Shown piece by piece: positions 8,678 to 16,850 of a stretch of DNA of 64,000 bases. Location of the stretch: assembly GCF_014596465.1 (NCBI RefSeq), contig NZ_MECK01000046.1, positions 1 through 64,000 on the forward strand, written 5' to 3'. Both the position numbers and the translations under genes were made by a program. The notes beneath the pieces were generated by a model, which was not told the DNA's origin, ran no database searches, and saw only the letters and a list, made by a program, of their open reading frames with translations. Within the stretch, counting starts at the first letter, position 1. Every line of letters begins with the position of its first letter. This DNA is from Streptomyces sp. CBMA123. GTDB taxonomy: Bacteria > Actinomycetota > Actinomycetes > Streptomycetales > Streptomycetaceae.

Positions 8678-9106
8678 CCCCCGTTCGGCTCCCCGCCGGC
8701 CGTCGATCCCCGTGCCCTGCTCCTGAAGTCGCCTCGTAGCAGCGTCGTATGACGATCCGTCGAAGCGTCCACGCGCGTTTTACCCTGTCGTGGCCGATTC
8801 CGCACCCCCGGTGACCGCTTTCACTCGAATGAGTAAGGAGGTCACTTCCGGGGTAGATGAGCGTTTCATCCCACCAGGGACCGACCGCGTGTCCGCGCTA
8901 CAAGATCGCCCCAGACGCGATGCCGTCGACGTATTGTCAGGCGACCAAAGCCCGGCCTACCGTCTACAGATCGCGTTCTACGCACGTAGACCCTTCCCGT
9001 AGACCCCTGTGGCTCCCGGAGCGGACCCGCAGGCGAGACCCGCCCCGTCAACCCTCAGACCGCGGGCCCGACCGCACGGCCGGGACGCGGAGTTGCGGAG
9101 GTACCC
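8678..9106. other. Divergent intergenic region, no gene seen
   Basis: This 429-bp gap separates the divergently transcribed patatin gene and amidohydrolase operon, so it should hold both promoters. No coding frame with actinomycete codon bias was seen. The only notable structure is a cluster of GTCTAC/GTAGAC half-sites at 8962-8991. Confidence 0.6.
8962..8991. promoter_or_regulatory. Candidate operator upstream of the hydantoinase operon
   Basis: GTCTAC (8962) and GTAGAC (8991) form an inverted pair enclosing a perfect 12-bp palindrome CTACGCACGTAG (8978-8989). A further GTAGAC follows just downstream. The palindrome lies about 120 bp before the first gene of the catabolic operon, a plausible position for a local regulator. 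The regulator itself is not in this window. Confidence 0.4.
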
Positions 9107-9949
9107 ATGTCGCAGATCGTCCGTGCCGCGCTCGTCCAGACCCGCTGGACCGGCGACCAGGAGAGCATGATCGCGCTCCACGAGCGGCACGCCCGCGAGG
9201 CCGCCGCCCAGGGCGCGAAGATCATCGGCTTCCAGGAGGTCTTCAACGCCCCGTACTTCTGTCAGGTCCAGGAAGCCGAGCACTACCGCTGGGCCGAGGC
9301 CGTGCCGGACGGTCCGACCGTGCGCCGGATGCGGGACCTCGCCCGCGAACTCGGCATGGTGATCGTCGTACCGGTCTACGAGGAGGAGCAGGCCGGCGTG
9401 TACTACAACACCGCCGCGGTGATCGACGCGGACGGCAGCTACCTCGGCAAGTACCGCAAGCACCACATCCCGCAGGTCAAGGGCTTCTGGGAGAAGTACT
9501 ACTTCAAGCCCGGCAACCTCGGCTGGCCCGTCTTCGACACCGCCGTCGGCAAGGTCGGCGTGTACATCTGCTACGACCGGCACTTCCCCGAGGGCTGGCG
9601 CGCCCTGGGCCTGGCCGGGGCGCAGATCGTCTACAACCCCTCCGCCACCAGCCGCGGCCTGTCCGCCTACCTGTGGCAGCTCGAACAGCCCGCCGCCGCC
9701 GTCGCCAACGAGTACTTCGTCGCCGCCATCAACCGGTTCGGCACCGAGGAGTACGGCGACAACGACTTCTACGGCACCTCCTACTTCGTCGACCCGCGCG
9801 GCCAGTTCGTCGGCGAGGTCGCCTCCGACAAGGAGGAGGAACTCGTCGTCCGCGACCTCGACCTCGGCCTGATCGAACAGGTCCGCCAGCAGTGGGCGTT
9901 CTACCGCGACCGTCGGCCCGACGCCTACGGGCCGCTCGCCGAGGCCTGA
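9107..9949 (+). CDS. Nitrilase-superfamily amidohydrolase (beta-ureidopropionase / N-carbamoyl hydrolase)
   Basis: This 280-aa carbon-nitrogen hydrolase shows the full Glu-Lys-Cys triad: Glu in GFQEVFNAPYF (near 44), Lys in GKYRKHHIP (near 115) and Cys in YICYDRHFPEGWR (near 154). The last motif resembles beta-ureidopropionases and N-carbamoylputrescine amidases. Upstream of a dihydropyrimidinase, it most likely performs the last step of reductive pyrimidine or hydantoin breakdown, hydrolysing an N-carbamoyl amino acid to the amino acid, CO2 and NH3. Start ATG 9107 has GGAGG just upstream. Confidence 0.88.
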   Translation: MSQIVRAALVQTRWTGDQESMIALHERHAREAAAQGAKIIGFQEVFNAPYFCQVQEAEHYRWAEAVPDGPTVRRMRDLARELGMVIVVPVYEEEQAGVYYNTAAVIDADGSYLGKYRKHHIPQVKGFWEKYYFKPGNLGWPVFDTAVGKVGVYICYDRHFPEGWRALGLAGAQIVYNPSATSRGLSAYLWQLEQPAAAVANEYFVAAINRFGTEEYGDNDFYGTSYFVDPRGQFVGEVASDKEEELVVRDLDLGLIEQVRQQWAFYRDRRPDAYGPLAEA

Positions 9950-9960
9950 GGAGCAGCGCG

Positions 9961-11382
9961 ATGACCACCCGTGACCCGCGGCAGCGCACCGTCGTCCGCG
10001 GCGGCCTCGTCATCACCGCCGCCGACGAACTCCACGCCGACGTCCTGATCGAGGGCGAGCGCGTCACCGCCCTCGCCGCCACCGGCAGCGCCGCCGCCGA
10101 GGCCTGGACCGCCGGCACCGTCATCGACGCCACCGGCCACTACGTCATCCCGGGCGGCGTCGACGCCCACACCCACATGGAGCTGCCGTTCGGCGGCACC
10201 GCGGCCTCCGACACCTTCGAGACCGGTACCCGCGCCGCCGCCTGGGGCGGCACCACCACCATCGTCGACTTCGCAGTCCAGCCCGTCGGCGGCGCCCTGC
10301 GCGAGGGCCTGGACACCTGGCACGCCAAGGCCGAGGGCAACTGCGCGATCGACTACGCCTTCCACACCATCGTCTCGGACGTCAACGACGCCGTCCTCAA
10401 GGAGATGGACACGCTGGTCGACTCCGGCGAGTCCACCTCCTTCAAGCTCTTCATGGCCTACCCCGGCGTCTTCTACAGCGACGACGGCCGGATCCTGCGC
10501 GCCATGCAGCGCGGGGCGGCCAACGGCGGGCTGACCATGATGCACGCCGAGAACGGCATCGCCATCGACGTCCTGGTCGAACAGGCCCTGGCCGCCGGGC
10601 GCACCGCGCCGCGCCACCACGGCGAGGTCCGGCGCGAACTGCTGGAGGCCGAGGCCACCCACCGGGCGATCAAGCTCGCCCAGGTGGCCGGCAGCCCGCT
10701 CTACGTGGTGCACGTCTCCGCCGCCTCCGCGCTCGACGAACTCGCCCGGGCCCGCGACGCCGGGCTCCCCGTGTTCGGCGAGACCTGTCCGCAGTACCTC
10801 TTCCTCTCCACCGACAACCTCGCGGAACCGGGTTTCGAGGGCGCCAAGTACGTGTGCAGCACGCCGCTCCGGCCGCGCGAGCACCAGGAGGCGCTCTGGC
10901 GCGGGCTGCGCACCGACGACCTCCAGGTGGTCTCCACCGACCACTGCCCGTTCTGTTACGTCGGGCAGAAGGAACTGGGCCGCGGCGACTTCTCCAAGAT
11001 CCCCAACGGCCTTCCCGGCGTGGAGAACCGGATGGACCTGCTCCACCAGGCCGTGGTGGACGGGCGGATCAGCCGGCGCCGCTGGATCGAGATCGCCTGC
11101 ACCGCCCCGGCCCGGATGTTCGGGCTGCACCCGCGCAAGGGCACCATCGCGCCCGGCGCGGACGCCGACCTCGTGGTCTACGACCCCACCGCGGTGCAGA
11201 CCGTCTCCGCCGCCACCCACCACATGAACGTGGACTACTCGGCGTACGAGGGCCGGCAACTCACCGGCCGGGCCCGGACGGTGCTCTCGCGCGGCACCGT
11301 GGTACTGGACGACGGCCGCTGGCTCGGCCGGGCCGGCCACGGCACCTTCCTGCGCCGCGACACCTGCCACTACCTGACCTGA
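9961..11382 (+). CDS. Dihydropyrimidinase / D-hydantoinase
   Basis: This 473-aa amidohydrolase has the metal-binding DAHTHME (near 67), the lysine that becomes carboxylated in STSFKLFMAYPG (near 162), a metal His in VVHVSAASA and the catalytic Asp in STDHCPF (near 325). It opens cyclic diamides such as dihydrouracil or hydantoins to N-carbamoyl amino acids in the cytoplasm. The start at 9961, 11 bp after the amidohydrolase stop, gives the normal N terminus; an upstream in-frame extension overlaps the preceding gene out of frame. The next enzyme acting on its product is encoded just before it. Confidence 0.92.
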   Translation: MTTRDPRQRTVVRGGLVITAADELHADVLIEGERVTALAATGSAAAEAWTAGTVIDATGHYVIPGGVDAHTHMELPFGGTAASDTFETGTRAAAWGGTTTIVDFAVQPVGGALREGLDTWHAKAEGNCAIDYAFHTIVSDVNDAVLKEMDTLVDSGESTSFKLFMAYPGVFYSDDGRILRAMQRGAANGGLTMMHAENGIAIDVLVEQALAAGRTAPRHHGEVRRELLEAEATHRAIKLAQVAGSPLYVVHVSAASALDELARARDAGLPVFGETCPQYLFLSTDNLAEPGFEGAKYVCSTPLRPREHQEALWRGLRTDDLQVVSTDHCPFCYVGQKELGRGDFSKIPNGLPGVENRMDLLHQAVVDGRISRRRWIEIACTAPARMFGLHPRKGTIAPGADADLVVYDPTAVQTVSAATHHMNVDYSAYEGRQLTGRARTVLSRGTVVLDDGRWLGRAGHGTFLRRDTCHYLT

Positions 11383-11460
11383 TCCCCCCTCCCGTCCGGG
11401 GCCGCGCGGTGTGCCCGCCGGCCCCGGGCCACCCTCCCGACCCCTCTCCCGGAGCCACCC

Positions 11461-12474
11461 ATGGACATCGGCCTCGTCCTGCAGACCGACCCGCCCGCCC
11501 GCCTGCTCATCGACCGGATGATCCGCGCCGAACGGGCCGGGTTCAGCCACGGCTGGACCTTCGACTCCTGCGTGCTGTGGCAGGAACCCTTCGTCATCTA
11601 CAGCCGCATCCTCGCCGAGACCGAGCGGCTCACCGTCGGCCCGATGGTCACCAACCCCTCCACCCGCACCTGGGAGGTCACCGCCTCCCTGTTCGCCACC
11701 CTGAACGACATGTACGGCAACCGCACCGTCTGCGGCATCGGCCGCGGCGACTCCGCCATGCGGGTCGCCGGACGCCGGCCCGCCACGCTCGACCGGCTCT
11801 CCCAAGCCATGCACGCCATCCAGGAGTTGGCCGAGGGGCGCACCGTCGAGGTGGACGGCACCGAGATGCACCTGCCGTGGGTCGGCCCCGGCGCCGCGCT
11901 GCCGATCTGGATGGGCGCCTACGGGCCCAAGGCGCTGGCGCTGACGGGCCGTCAGGCCAACGGTTTCATTCTGCAGTTGGCCGATCCGTACCTCACCGAG
12001 TACATGGTCAAGGCGGTCCGGGCCGCGGCCGTCGAGGCGGGCCGGGACCCGGCCTACGTCACCATCTGCGTGGCCGCGCCCGCGTACGTCACCGCCGACG
12101 ACTCGGCCGCCGCGCTGGCCCACGCCCGGGAGCAGTGCCGCTGGTTCGGCGGGATGGTCGGCAACCACGTCGCCGACCTGGTCAGCCACTACGGGGAGCA
12201 CTCCGACCTGGTGCCCGACGCCCTCACCGACTACATCAAGAACCGCCAGGGCTACGACTACAGCCACCACGGCCGGGCCGGGAACCCCGACACGGCCTTC
12301 GTCCCGGACGAGATCGTCGACCGCTTCTGCCTGATCGGGCCGGTCGGGACCCAGCGCGACCGGCTCGCGGAACTCCGTTCGCTCGGCGTCGACCAGTTCG
12401 CCGTCTACGCCATGCACGACGCGGTCGAGGCCACCATCGACGCCTACGGCACGGACGTCATCCCCCACCTCTGA
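11461..12474 (+). CDS. LLM-class F420-dependent oxidoreductase (hydantoinase-linked family)
   Basis: This 337-aa protein is a luciferase-like TIM-barrel oxidoreductase: 'HGWTFDSCVLWQEPFV', 'VGPMVTNPSTR' and 'GIGRGDSA' match the F420-dependent family commonly encoded next to hydantoinases in actinomycetes. It is expected to use reduced coenzyme F420 or FMN; the substrate is unknown but should be in the same pathway. It sits 78 bp after the hydantoinase and just before the NCS1 permease, consistent with one catabolic operon. Confidence 0.85.
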   Translation: MDIGLVLQTDPPARLLIDRMIRAERAGFSHGWTFDSCVLWQEPFVIYSRILAETERLTVGPMVTNPSTRTWEVTASLFATLNDMYGNRTVCGIGRGDSAMRVAGRRPATLDRLSQAMHAIQELAEGRTVEVDGTEMHLPWVGPGAALPIWMGAYGPKALALTGRQANGFILQLADPYLTEYMVKAVRAAAVEAGRDPAYVTICVAAPAYVTADDSAAALAHAREQCRWFGGMVGNHVADLVSHYGEHSDLVPDALTDYIKNRQGYDYSHHGRAGNPDTAFVPDEIVDRFCLIGPVGTQRDRLAELRSLGVDQFAVYAMHDAVEATIDAYGTDVIPHL

Positions 12475-12518
12475 ACCCGTGATCCCCTGATCCCGCACGC
12501 GGCAGACGGGAGTTGCCC

Positions 12519-12957
12519 ATGGCCGACACCGCGACCGGCGGCGGCGGACAGCGGCAGCACCCCGACGGCCGGGTCGAACTCGACCCGGCCGAGGGGGTGT
12601 TGCCACCCAACGGCTTCACCAGTGACGACCTCCGGCCGGTCCCGGTGCGGCGGCGCACCTGGACCACCTACAACTTCCTCGCACTCTGGGTCGGCATGGC
12701 CCACAACATCCCGTCCTGGACGCTGGCTTCGGGCCTGATCGCGATCGGGATGGACTGGAAGCAGGCGGTGCTGACCATCGCGCTCGCCAACCTGATCGTG
12801 CTCGCGCCGATGCTCCTCACCGGACACGCCGGGACGAAGTACGGTATTCCGTTCCCGGTGTTCGCCCGGGCCGCGTTCGGACTGCGCGGCGCCAACCTGC
12901 CCGCGCTCATCCGGGCGGCGGTGGCCTGCGCGTGGTTCGGCATCCAGACCTGGATGC
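12519..12957 (+). pseudogene. NCS1-family cytosine/allantoin/hydantoin permease, truncated by the prophage
   Basis: About 145 N-terminal residues of an NCS1 symporter are present: 'WTTYNFLALWVGMAHNIPSW', then 'LLTGHAGTKYGIPFPVFARA' and 'WFGIQTW'. Full members have about 480-500 residues and 12 helices; only the first three or four survive. After TGG at 12951-12953 the frame enters AT-richer phage DNA and runs to a stop at 13037. The start is ATG 12519. As the last gene of the hydantoin operon it would have imported the substrate. The missing C-terminal half is not at the other end of the prophage. Confidence 0.88.
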
Positions 12958-12975
12958 CTAGATTTCAACAAACCA
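12939..12975. other. Candidate attL
   Basis: Permease coding ends here and phage DNA begins. The phage side carries the arm ACAAACCA (12968-12975), the reverse complement of TGGTTTGT at 59082-59089 at the other end. Placing a TG crossover at 12951-12952 and 59106-59107 puts the arms 33 bp apart in the rejoined attP. The same outer arms with about 34-bp spacing flank the Bxb1 attP. A GATGC pentamer (12953-12957, 59098-59102) is also shared. The exact crossover is not determined. Confidence 0.55.
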
Positions 12976-12990
12976 TCCCCTTGTCCAACC

Positions 12991-13016
12991 CTCGGCATCC
13001 ACAGTTGGATGCCGAG
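12991..13016. repeat. Perfect 10-bp hairpin beside attL
   Basis: CTCGGCATCC and GGATGCCGAG flank a 6-nt loop. Its core GGCATCC-N6-GGATGCC repeats an inverted repeat that spans the junction itself (12939-12958). It could be a terminator shielding the integrase from host transcription, or part of the attachment site. Confidence 0.6.
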
Positions 13017-13054
13017 ACTTTGACAAAGGGCCTCTGACCAGGTCATATGACGGT

Positions 13055-14626
13055 ATGGACCTCATACGAAACGTACTTCTGCACGAGCGGATCAGCTCGG
13101 ATACCGAGACCTCGACCTCCATCGAGCGCCAGGACGAGAAGCTTCACCAGCGTGCTGCGGAGGATGGAGTCAAGGTCGTAGGAGTCGCCGTAGACAGGTC
13201 CGTTTCTGGTGAGGTCGACCTGTACCGCCGACCGGAGCTCGCGCCGTGGCTGTCCCAGGAGAAGCGCGGTGACTGGAACGAACTCTGGGTCACGAATCAG
13301 GACCGGCTGAGTCGATCCGACATCCACGTCATGGCGTTCGTGTTCCGCTGCCTGGAGTGGGGCAAGGAGATCGTCATCCTGGATGATCCCGAGTTCACAC
13401 AGCAGATGAAGACCCCCGAGGGGCGCGTCATTCTGCACGCGAAGTCGCTTGGTCCGGCCAAGGAGCTGGAGCGCATCAAGGCCCGTTGCATGGAGGCGCA
13501 CGAGTGGCGGCGAAAGACCACTCGTTGGCCCGGAGGCATACCGACATTCGGCTACGTGTCGTACAAGGTGATGGAGAACGGCAAATCCGCCACCTACATC
13601 AAGCTCGATGAGGACATGCTTACTGTCCTGCATGACATGAAGCGCCGGATGGTGGTGCTCGAAGACTCCTTCTCGGGCGTCACGATGTGGCTCAACAAGA
13701 ACCAGATCCTGACGGCCCGCGACAGGGCGCGAATTCGGGCGGGCAAGCCTCCGGGGCGCCTGAACAAGGCGACGGGTGAGTACGTCCTTGAGAGGTGGTC
13801 CGAGACCACGGTTGCAGAGCTGCTGACGAACGAGGCCCTTCTTGGCTACAAGAAGCACAAGGGGGAGATCATCATCGGATCTGACGGCAAGCCACTCAAG
13901 ATCGCGGAAGCGGCCTTCGATCCGAACGAGTGGGACGAGCTCCAAGCAGCCTGCCAGGCTCGGAGGATCACCTTCCAGCGTCGCGCGAACCGCCCGAACC
14001 CGAAGTACGGCGTTGTCTTCTGCGGGGGGTGCACGAAGAACGGCACTCACTCCCAGGTGAAGTGGAAAGACCGCGAATACCGGTACTACCGGTGCAACGG
14101 CTCCCACGCCCTGAGGTGCGAGGGGCACACGATCGACGCCGAAGAGGCCGACGACATCATGGAGAAGGTCTTCCTCCGCGAGGCTGGCCATGAGCAGGTG
14201 GTCAAGAGGGTCTTCCAACCTGGAGAGGACCACACGAAGGAGCTGGAGCAGGTGCGCAAGCACATCAAGCGCCTTCAAGCGGAGAAGGACAGGGCGAAGG
14301 ACTGGGATGAAGAAGACGAGGCGGAGTACGAGGAGCGCCTGGGCGCGTTGAGGGCCCGGCGGAACGAGCTGAAGAAGCTACCGCAGCGAAAGGCAGGCTG
14401 GGTTGCGGAACGTCTCAAGAAGACCTACCGGGAGGCATGGGAGGAGGGTGACGCCAACGCTCGCAGGAAGCTCCTCATCTCGGCCGGCTTCCGGTTCGAG
14501 ATCCTGGACAACCGAACGGAGGTGCCCTGGATGATCCAGATCCCCATGGACCTGCTCGCGGAGATCAGTGGAGAGGCGCGAGACTCTACGCGGGTGATCC
14601 TGCCGAGCACCCTGGCAGTCTGCTGA
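13055..14626 (+). CDS. int: Large serine integrase
   Basis: This 523-aa recombinase starts at ATG 13055. The N-terminal resolvase domain has the nucleophile region HERISSDTETSTSIERQ (candidate catalytic Ser14), 'DRSVSGEVDLYRRPELAPWL' and the DRLSRS segment near residue 85. A recombinase domain follows ('PGGIPTFGYV'), then a zinc ribbon with CGGC near 323 and two further Cys near 347 and 354, a charged coiled coil, and a C-terminal segment. It should catalyse attP x attB integration; excision would need a directionality factor, for which no gene was identified. Its end-of-element position and strong downstream hairpin suggest an independent transcript. Confidence 0.93.
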   Translation: MDLIRNVLLHERISSDTETSTSIERQDEKLHQRAAEDGVKVVGVAVDRSVSGEVDLYRRPELAPWLSQEKRGDWNELWVTNQDRLSRSDIHVMAFVFRCLEWGKEIVILDDPEFTQQMKTPEGRVILHAKSLGPAKELERIKARCMEAHEWRRKTTRWPGGIPTFGYVSYKVMENGKSATYIKLDEDMLTVLHDMKRRMVVLEDSFSGVTMWLNKNQILTARDRARIRAGKPPGRLNKATGEYVLERWSETTVAELLTNEALLGYKKHKGEIIIGSDGKPLKIAEAAFDPNEWDELQAACQARRITFQRRANRPNPKYGVVFCGGCTKNGTHSQVKWKDREYRYYRCNGSHALRCEGHTIDAEEADDIMEKVFLREAGHEQVVKRVFQPGEDHTKELEQVRKHIKRLQAEKDRAKDWDEEDEAEYEERLGALRARRNELKKLPQRKAGWVAERLKKTYREAWEEGDANARRKLLISAGFRFEILDNRTEVPWMIQIPMDLLAEISGEARDSTRVILPSTLAVC

Positions 14627-14634
14627 CCCCCTGC

Positions 14635-14660
14635 GAGCCCCGGCCCCACGGCCGGGGCTC
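14635..14660 (+). terminator. Terminator after the integrase
   Basis: A perfect 11-bp stem (GAGCCCCGGCC / GGCCGGGGCTC) with a 4-nt loop starts 8 bp after the integrase stop and is followed by CTTC. Confidence 0.8.
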
Positions 14661-14680
14661 CTTCAATTCAGCAATCCGTC
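14661..14680 (+). repeat. Dispersed 20-bp phage repeat, copy 1
   Basis: CTTCAATTCAGCAATCCGTC. This copy follows the integrase terminator. Related copies are at 15220, 24248, 31520, 44833 (reverse) and 59051 (degenerate). Confidence 0.5.
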
Positions 14681-14797
14681 ACTTCAGTGGGAGCCGTCTT
14701 CCGGGGCGGCTCCTTCTGCATGTCGAGCCGGGCCGCCAGGAGTAGCCGGAGCTGACGTCGAGGTGCGGCCCAAGAGCACCGGTCGCAGGCTCGGTGT

Positions 14798-15064
14798 ATG
14801 GCGTCGATCATCGTGCTGTTCGAGGTGGACCAGGGCCAAGCCGCCGGCCTCGAAGGCGACGGCCCTGACGTGCTGCGAGTGCATGCCTCCGGGGCTGATC
14901 CTGAGACCCCTGAAGACCCGCTGGACCGGACCCTCTGCGGGATGAGCACGGGCACCTTGGAGCGCTCGGGCTACCGGCCGGCGCAGCCAGGGGAACCCTG
15001 GTACCCGGTCTACCTGCGGGCCAAGAGGTGTCGAGACTGCGAGGACGTTCTCAGGAGGGTCTGA
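14798..15064 (+). CDS. Small hypothetical protein
   Basis: This 88-aa frame starts at ATG 14798 and is followed directly by a terminator hairpin, which supports it being a real gene. The C terminus contains RCRDCEDVLRRV, a possible half zinc-binding motif, after a Pro/Gly-rich middle. The RBS is weak. I do not recognise the family. Position just after the integrase would suit a recombination accessory or host-type cargo protein, but nothing in the sequence proves this. Confidence 0.45.
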   Translation: MASIIVLFEVDQGQAAGLEGDGPDVLRVHASGADPETPEDPLDRTLCGMSTGTLERSGYRPAQPGEPWYPVYLRAKRCRDCEDVLRRV

Positions 15065-15071
15065 CCCACAG

Positions 15072-15094
15072 GGGCCGCCTTCGGCGGGCGGCCC
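15072..15094 (+). terminator. Hairpin after the 88-aa gene
   Basis: GGGCCGCC (15072-15079) and GGCGGCCC (15087-15094) form an 8-bp stem with a 7-nt loop, 8 bp beyond the stop codon. Confidence 0.65.
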
Positions 15095-15116
15095 TATATG
15101 TAGCCCTTCCAAAAGT

Positions 15117-15129
15117 TACATAGGTGCCG
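15117..15129 (+). repeat. 13-bp repeat TACATAGGTGCCG, copy A
   Basis: Identical to 45142-45154. Both copies lie upstream of a CRP-like palindrome and of stoperator-like sites, so it may be a shared promoter or protein-binding element. No good -35 box was found. Confidence 0.45.
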
Positions 15130-15219
15130 CTCGACCAGGAGGCCGGCACTCGCCTCCGCGGATGTGGCCCAGCTCACGAAGAGGGACCGAGGGCTGGCTT
15201 CGACCAAGATCATCTATTC

Positions 15220-15239
15220 CTTCAATCTAGCAATCCAAC
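15220..15239 (+). repeat. Dispersed 20-bp phage repeat, copy 2
   Basis: CTTCAATCTAGCAATCCAAC, matching the copy at 24248 except near its 3' end. Two CAATC units sit 8 bp apart in the same orientation. Confidence 0.5.
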
Positions 15240-15254
15240 ATCAATGCCAGGCGA

Positions 15255-15267
15255 GTTGACTGGCGGA
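15255..15267 (+). promoter_or_regulatory. Stoperator-like site 1
   Basis: GTTGACTGGCGGA, plus orientation, the same direction as the downstream genes; first of a cluster of five in this control region. Confidence 0.72.
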
Positions 15268-15699
15268 GCGAGAGGGTTCGAAGCCCGCGAAGGGGTGTCC
15301 GGCCGGCCTTCCTGTCGCTACGCAGCGTTGATGTTCCGTGACTCAATTACTTCAATCCCGTACACGGTTGGAGGACGGTGCCCCCGGCGGTCCCGCTTTG
15401 ATTGAGCTAAGGCATTACCCCCGGTATTTCCAGTCGCATTCATTCAACGGGAATTGCGGAATTGCTGGAACGGAATGAACGTGGCATGGACATTACTTCA
15501 ATCAACCCGGGTGACGCGTCCGAGTGAGGAGGGGCACATTCTGAATGGCGTTGGGTGATCGATCGATGTGGTATCACGTGCGTGCGCACACGCATTGCCG
15601 CCCCACAGGGCCTACAGGGGCCTGGCAGGGTGTGCCTGGGGTGGTTGCCTAGGGGGGTGCCTGGCAGGCGCTCAGAGGTGCCATTCTGCACGTCTATGC

Positions 15700-15712
15700 G
15701 TTGACCGGCGGA
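15700..15712 (+). promoter_or_regulatory. Stoperator-like site 2
   Basis: GTTGACCGGCGGA, plus orientation, 56 bp before the next site. Confidence 0.72.
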
Positions 15713-15755
15713 GCTGGTACATGTGCGCGCGCATTCCTCTCCCGAGAAAGAACAG

Positions 15756-15768
15756 GTTGACTGGCGGA
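15756..15768 (+). promoter_or_regulatory. Stoperator-like site 3
   Basis: GTTGACTGGCGGA, plus orientation, directly abutting a CRP-like palindrome at 15769. Confidence 0.75.
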
Positions 15769-15782
15769 GTGATCCAGATCAC
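15769..15782. promoter_or_regulatory. CRP-like palindrome, copy 1
   Basis: GTGATCCAGATCAC, in the GTGA-N6-TCAC form of CRP-family sites and identical to 45188-45201. It sits between stoperator-like sites 3 and 4. Binding by a host CRP-type regulator is an inference. Confidence 0.5.
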
Positions 15783-15792
15783 TCACTCGGAA

Positions 15793-15805
15793 GTTGACCG
15801 GCGGA
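15793..15805 (+). promoter_or_regulatory. Stoperator-like site 4
   Basis: GTTGACCGGCGGA, plus orientation; a TAACTT hexamer lies 17 bp after TTGACC, so this copy could also serve as a promoter. Confidence 0.75.
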
Positions 15806-16166
15806 GTTGATCGGCGTAACTTTGAATGCGTTGGAGGGCGAACGGGACGGAAACGGACCGACAGCCCCGACAGAGCCGGAAGAGGACGAGCCCCAAGGGG
15901 TTCGGGAAGTACGGCAAGCACATCAAAGAGCGGAAGCGCGCACGCCCCATCTGGGGAAGGCGTCAAACCGTGTCACGGCGGACTAGCGGCCTAATGCGAC
16001 GGCTAGGGGACACACTCCCAATGTGCGACGAAACCAGCGGACAAGGTGAGCGCAAGCGAGTGTGACAGCGGGCAGGGCTTCGGCCGCCCGCATTCAGCAG
16101 CGTAGGGCGCAAGAGAGCGCCTATACCGTCCCGGTGCAACTCCGGGCGCTGCACGCACCCCTAAAA

Positions 16167-16179
16167 GTTGACCTGCGGA
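16167..16179 (+). promoter_or_regulatory. Stoperator-like site 5
   Basis: GTTGACCTGCGGA preceded by CTAAAA, plus orientation, 10 bp before the first small gene of the arm. Confidence 0.78.
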
Positions 16180-16189
16180 GTTGAGTTGA

Positions 16190-16429
16190 ATGCGCAAGGG
16201 AATTGAAATCTCGGCCATTGTGGCCGGTGGAATTGTGGGCCTTCTGTTTGCTCACTGGCTGGGCATGGACCGTGTCATTGGGACCGGTTGGGACAACATC
16301 GTCTGGCTGGTCACTCCGCATGATGCGGACAACGTGACTGTCTTCAATGACGGTTTCTACGAGAGCAAGCACGACGACTGCGAGCAGGGTTTCCAGGCCG
16401 CTTGCGAGTGGCTTAAGGCGGCTAACTGA
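16190..16429 (+). CDS. Small membrane protein
   Basis: This 79-aa protein has one hydrophobic N-terminal segment (ISAIVAGGIVGLLFAHWLG) and a hydrophilic C-terminal half with two Cys (near 65 and 72). It is the first gene after a stoperator-like site and its TGA overlaps the next ATG (TGATG). No family is recognised. As one of the first proteins from this arm it may act at the host membrane, for example in exclusion, but that is a guess. Confidence 0.65.
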   Translation: MRKGIEISAIVAGGIVGLLFAHWLGMDRVIGTGWDNIVWLVTPHDADNVTVFNDGFYESKHDDCEQGFQAACEWLKAAN

Positions 16430-16614
16430 TGTGCGAGTCGCTTAGCTACATCGTTGAGCGTGACGCCCACTTCCGGACTCGGATTCTCGGAAGTGCCGCT
16501 CTCTGGATTGCGCTCGGGATCAAGGACGAAATGACAGCGGCGCACAACACCATGGTTGAGACGTCGCGCAAGCTCCGCAATGCACACAAGTCCGTGTGCT
16601 CCGTCTGCAAGTAA
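16429..16614 (+). CDS. Small hypothetical protein with C-terminal CxxC
   Basis: This 61-aa protein is coupled to the gene before it by an overlapping TGATG. It ends SVCSVCK, a CxxC pair that could bind metal if dimerised. No recognised domain. Confidence 0.6.
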   Translation: MCESLSYIVERDAHFRTRILGSAALWIALGIKDEMTAAHNTMVETSRKLRNAHKSVCSVCK

Positions 16615-16625
16615 GGGCAAGAAAC

Positions 16626-16850
16626 ATGCATCTCCTTACGTACGTCAACAAGCTTCCTGTTGTGGCATGCATGCGGGACAACAGTTCTGAAACGGCGCGC
16701 TCGGTCGTGGTCTGCGATCAGCGGTACAAGGGCCCTTACACGGTATGGAGCGTCCACCAGTCGGGCGGGGAAGTGGTGGCAGAGAACGGCCACTACGACA
16801 TTGACGACTACAGCCGTGCGCTGTCTATCGCTTCGGAGCGTGCCAAGTGA
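16626..16850 (+). CDS. Small hypothetical protein
   Basis: This 74-aa protein starts at ATG 16626, preceded by AAGGGCAAG. It alternates short strands and turns (VVVCDQRYKGPYTVWSVHQS), so is probably a small beta fold. Its end overlaps the next GTG start. Family unknown. Confidence 0.6.
   Translation: MHLLTYVNKLPVVACMRDNSSETARSVVVCDQRYKGPYTVWSVHQSGGEVVAENGHYDIDDYSRALSIASERAK

Larger units (their letters stand above)
15065..16189. other. Long regulatory stretch without a clear gene
   Basis: About 1.1 kb without a convincing gene. It holds five copies of the 13-bp stoperator-like motif, a CRP-like palindrome, the TACATAGGTGCCG repeat (15117-15129) shared with the repressor promoter region, one copy of the dispersed 20-bp repeat, and a run of GCCT units every 10-14 bp (15610-15662). 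Weak frames exist, for example a basic one from ATG 15826 to 16065, but they lack an RBS and steady codon bias. The density of sites suggests a major control region for the small-gene arm downstream. Confidence 0.6.

Noticed and set aside
12991-13016. Hairpin as a simple permease terminator of host origin
   Set aside because: It lies in the AT-richer DNA after permease coding has ended and its core repeats the junction repeat, so it is more likely phage sequence.
15600-15810. CRISPR-like array from repeated 13-mers
   Set aside because: Spacing is irregular, repeats are only 13 bp and are scattered over the prophage; no cas genes. The stoperator explanation fits better.
15826-16065. 79-codon basic frame in the long control region
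   Set aside because: No RBS, uneven codon bias towards its end, and it overlaps another weak frame; not supported as a gene.
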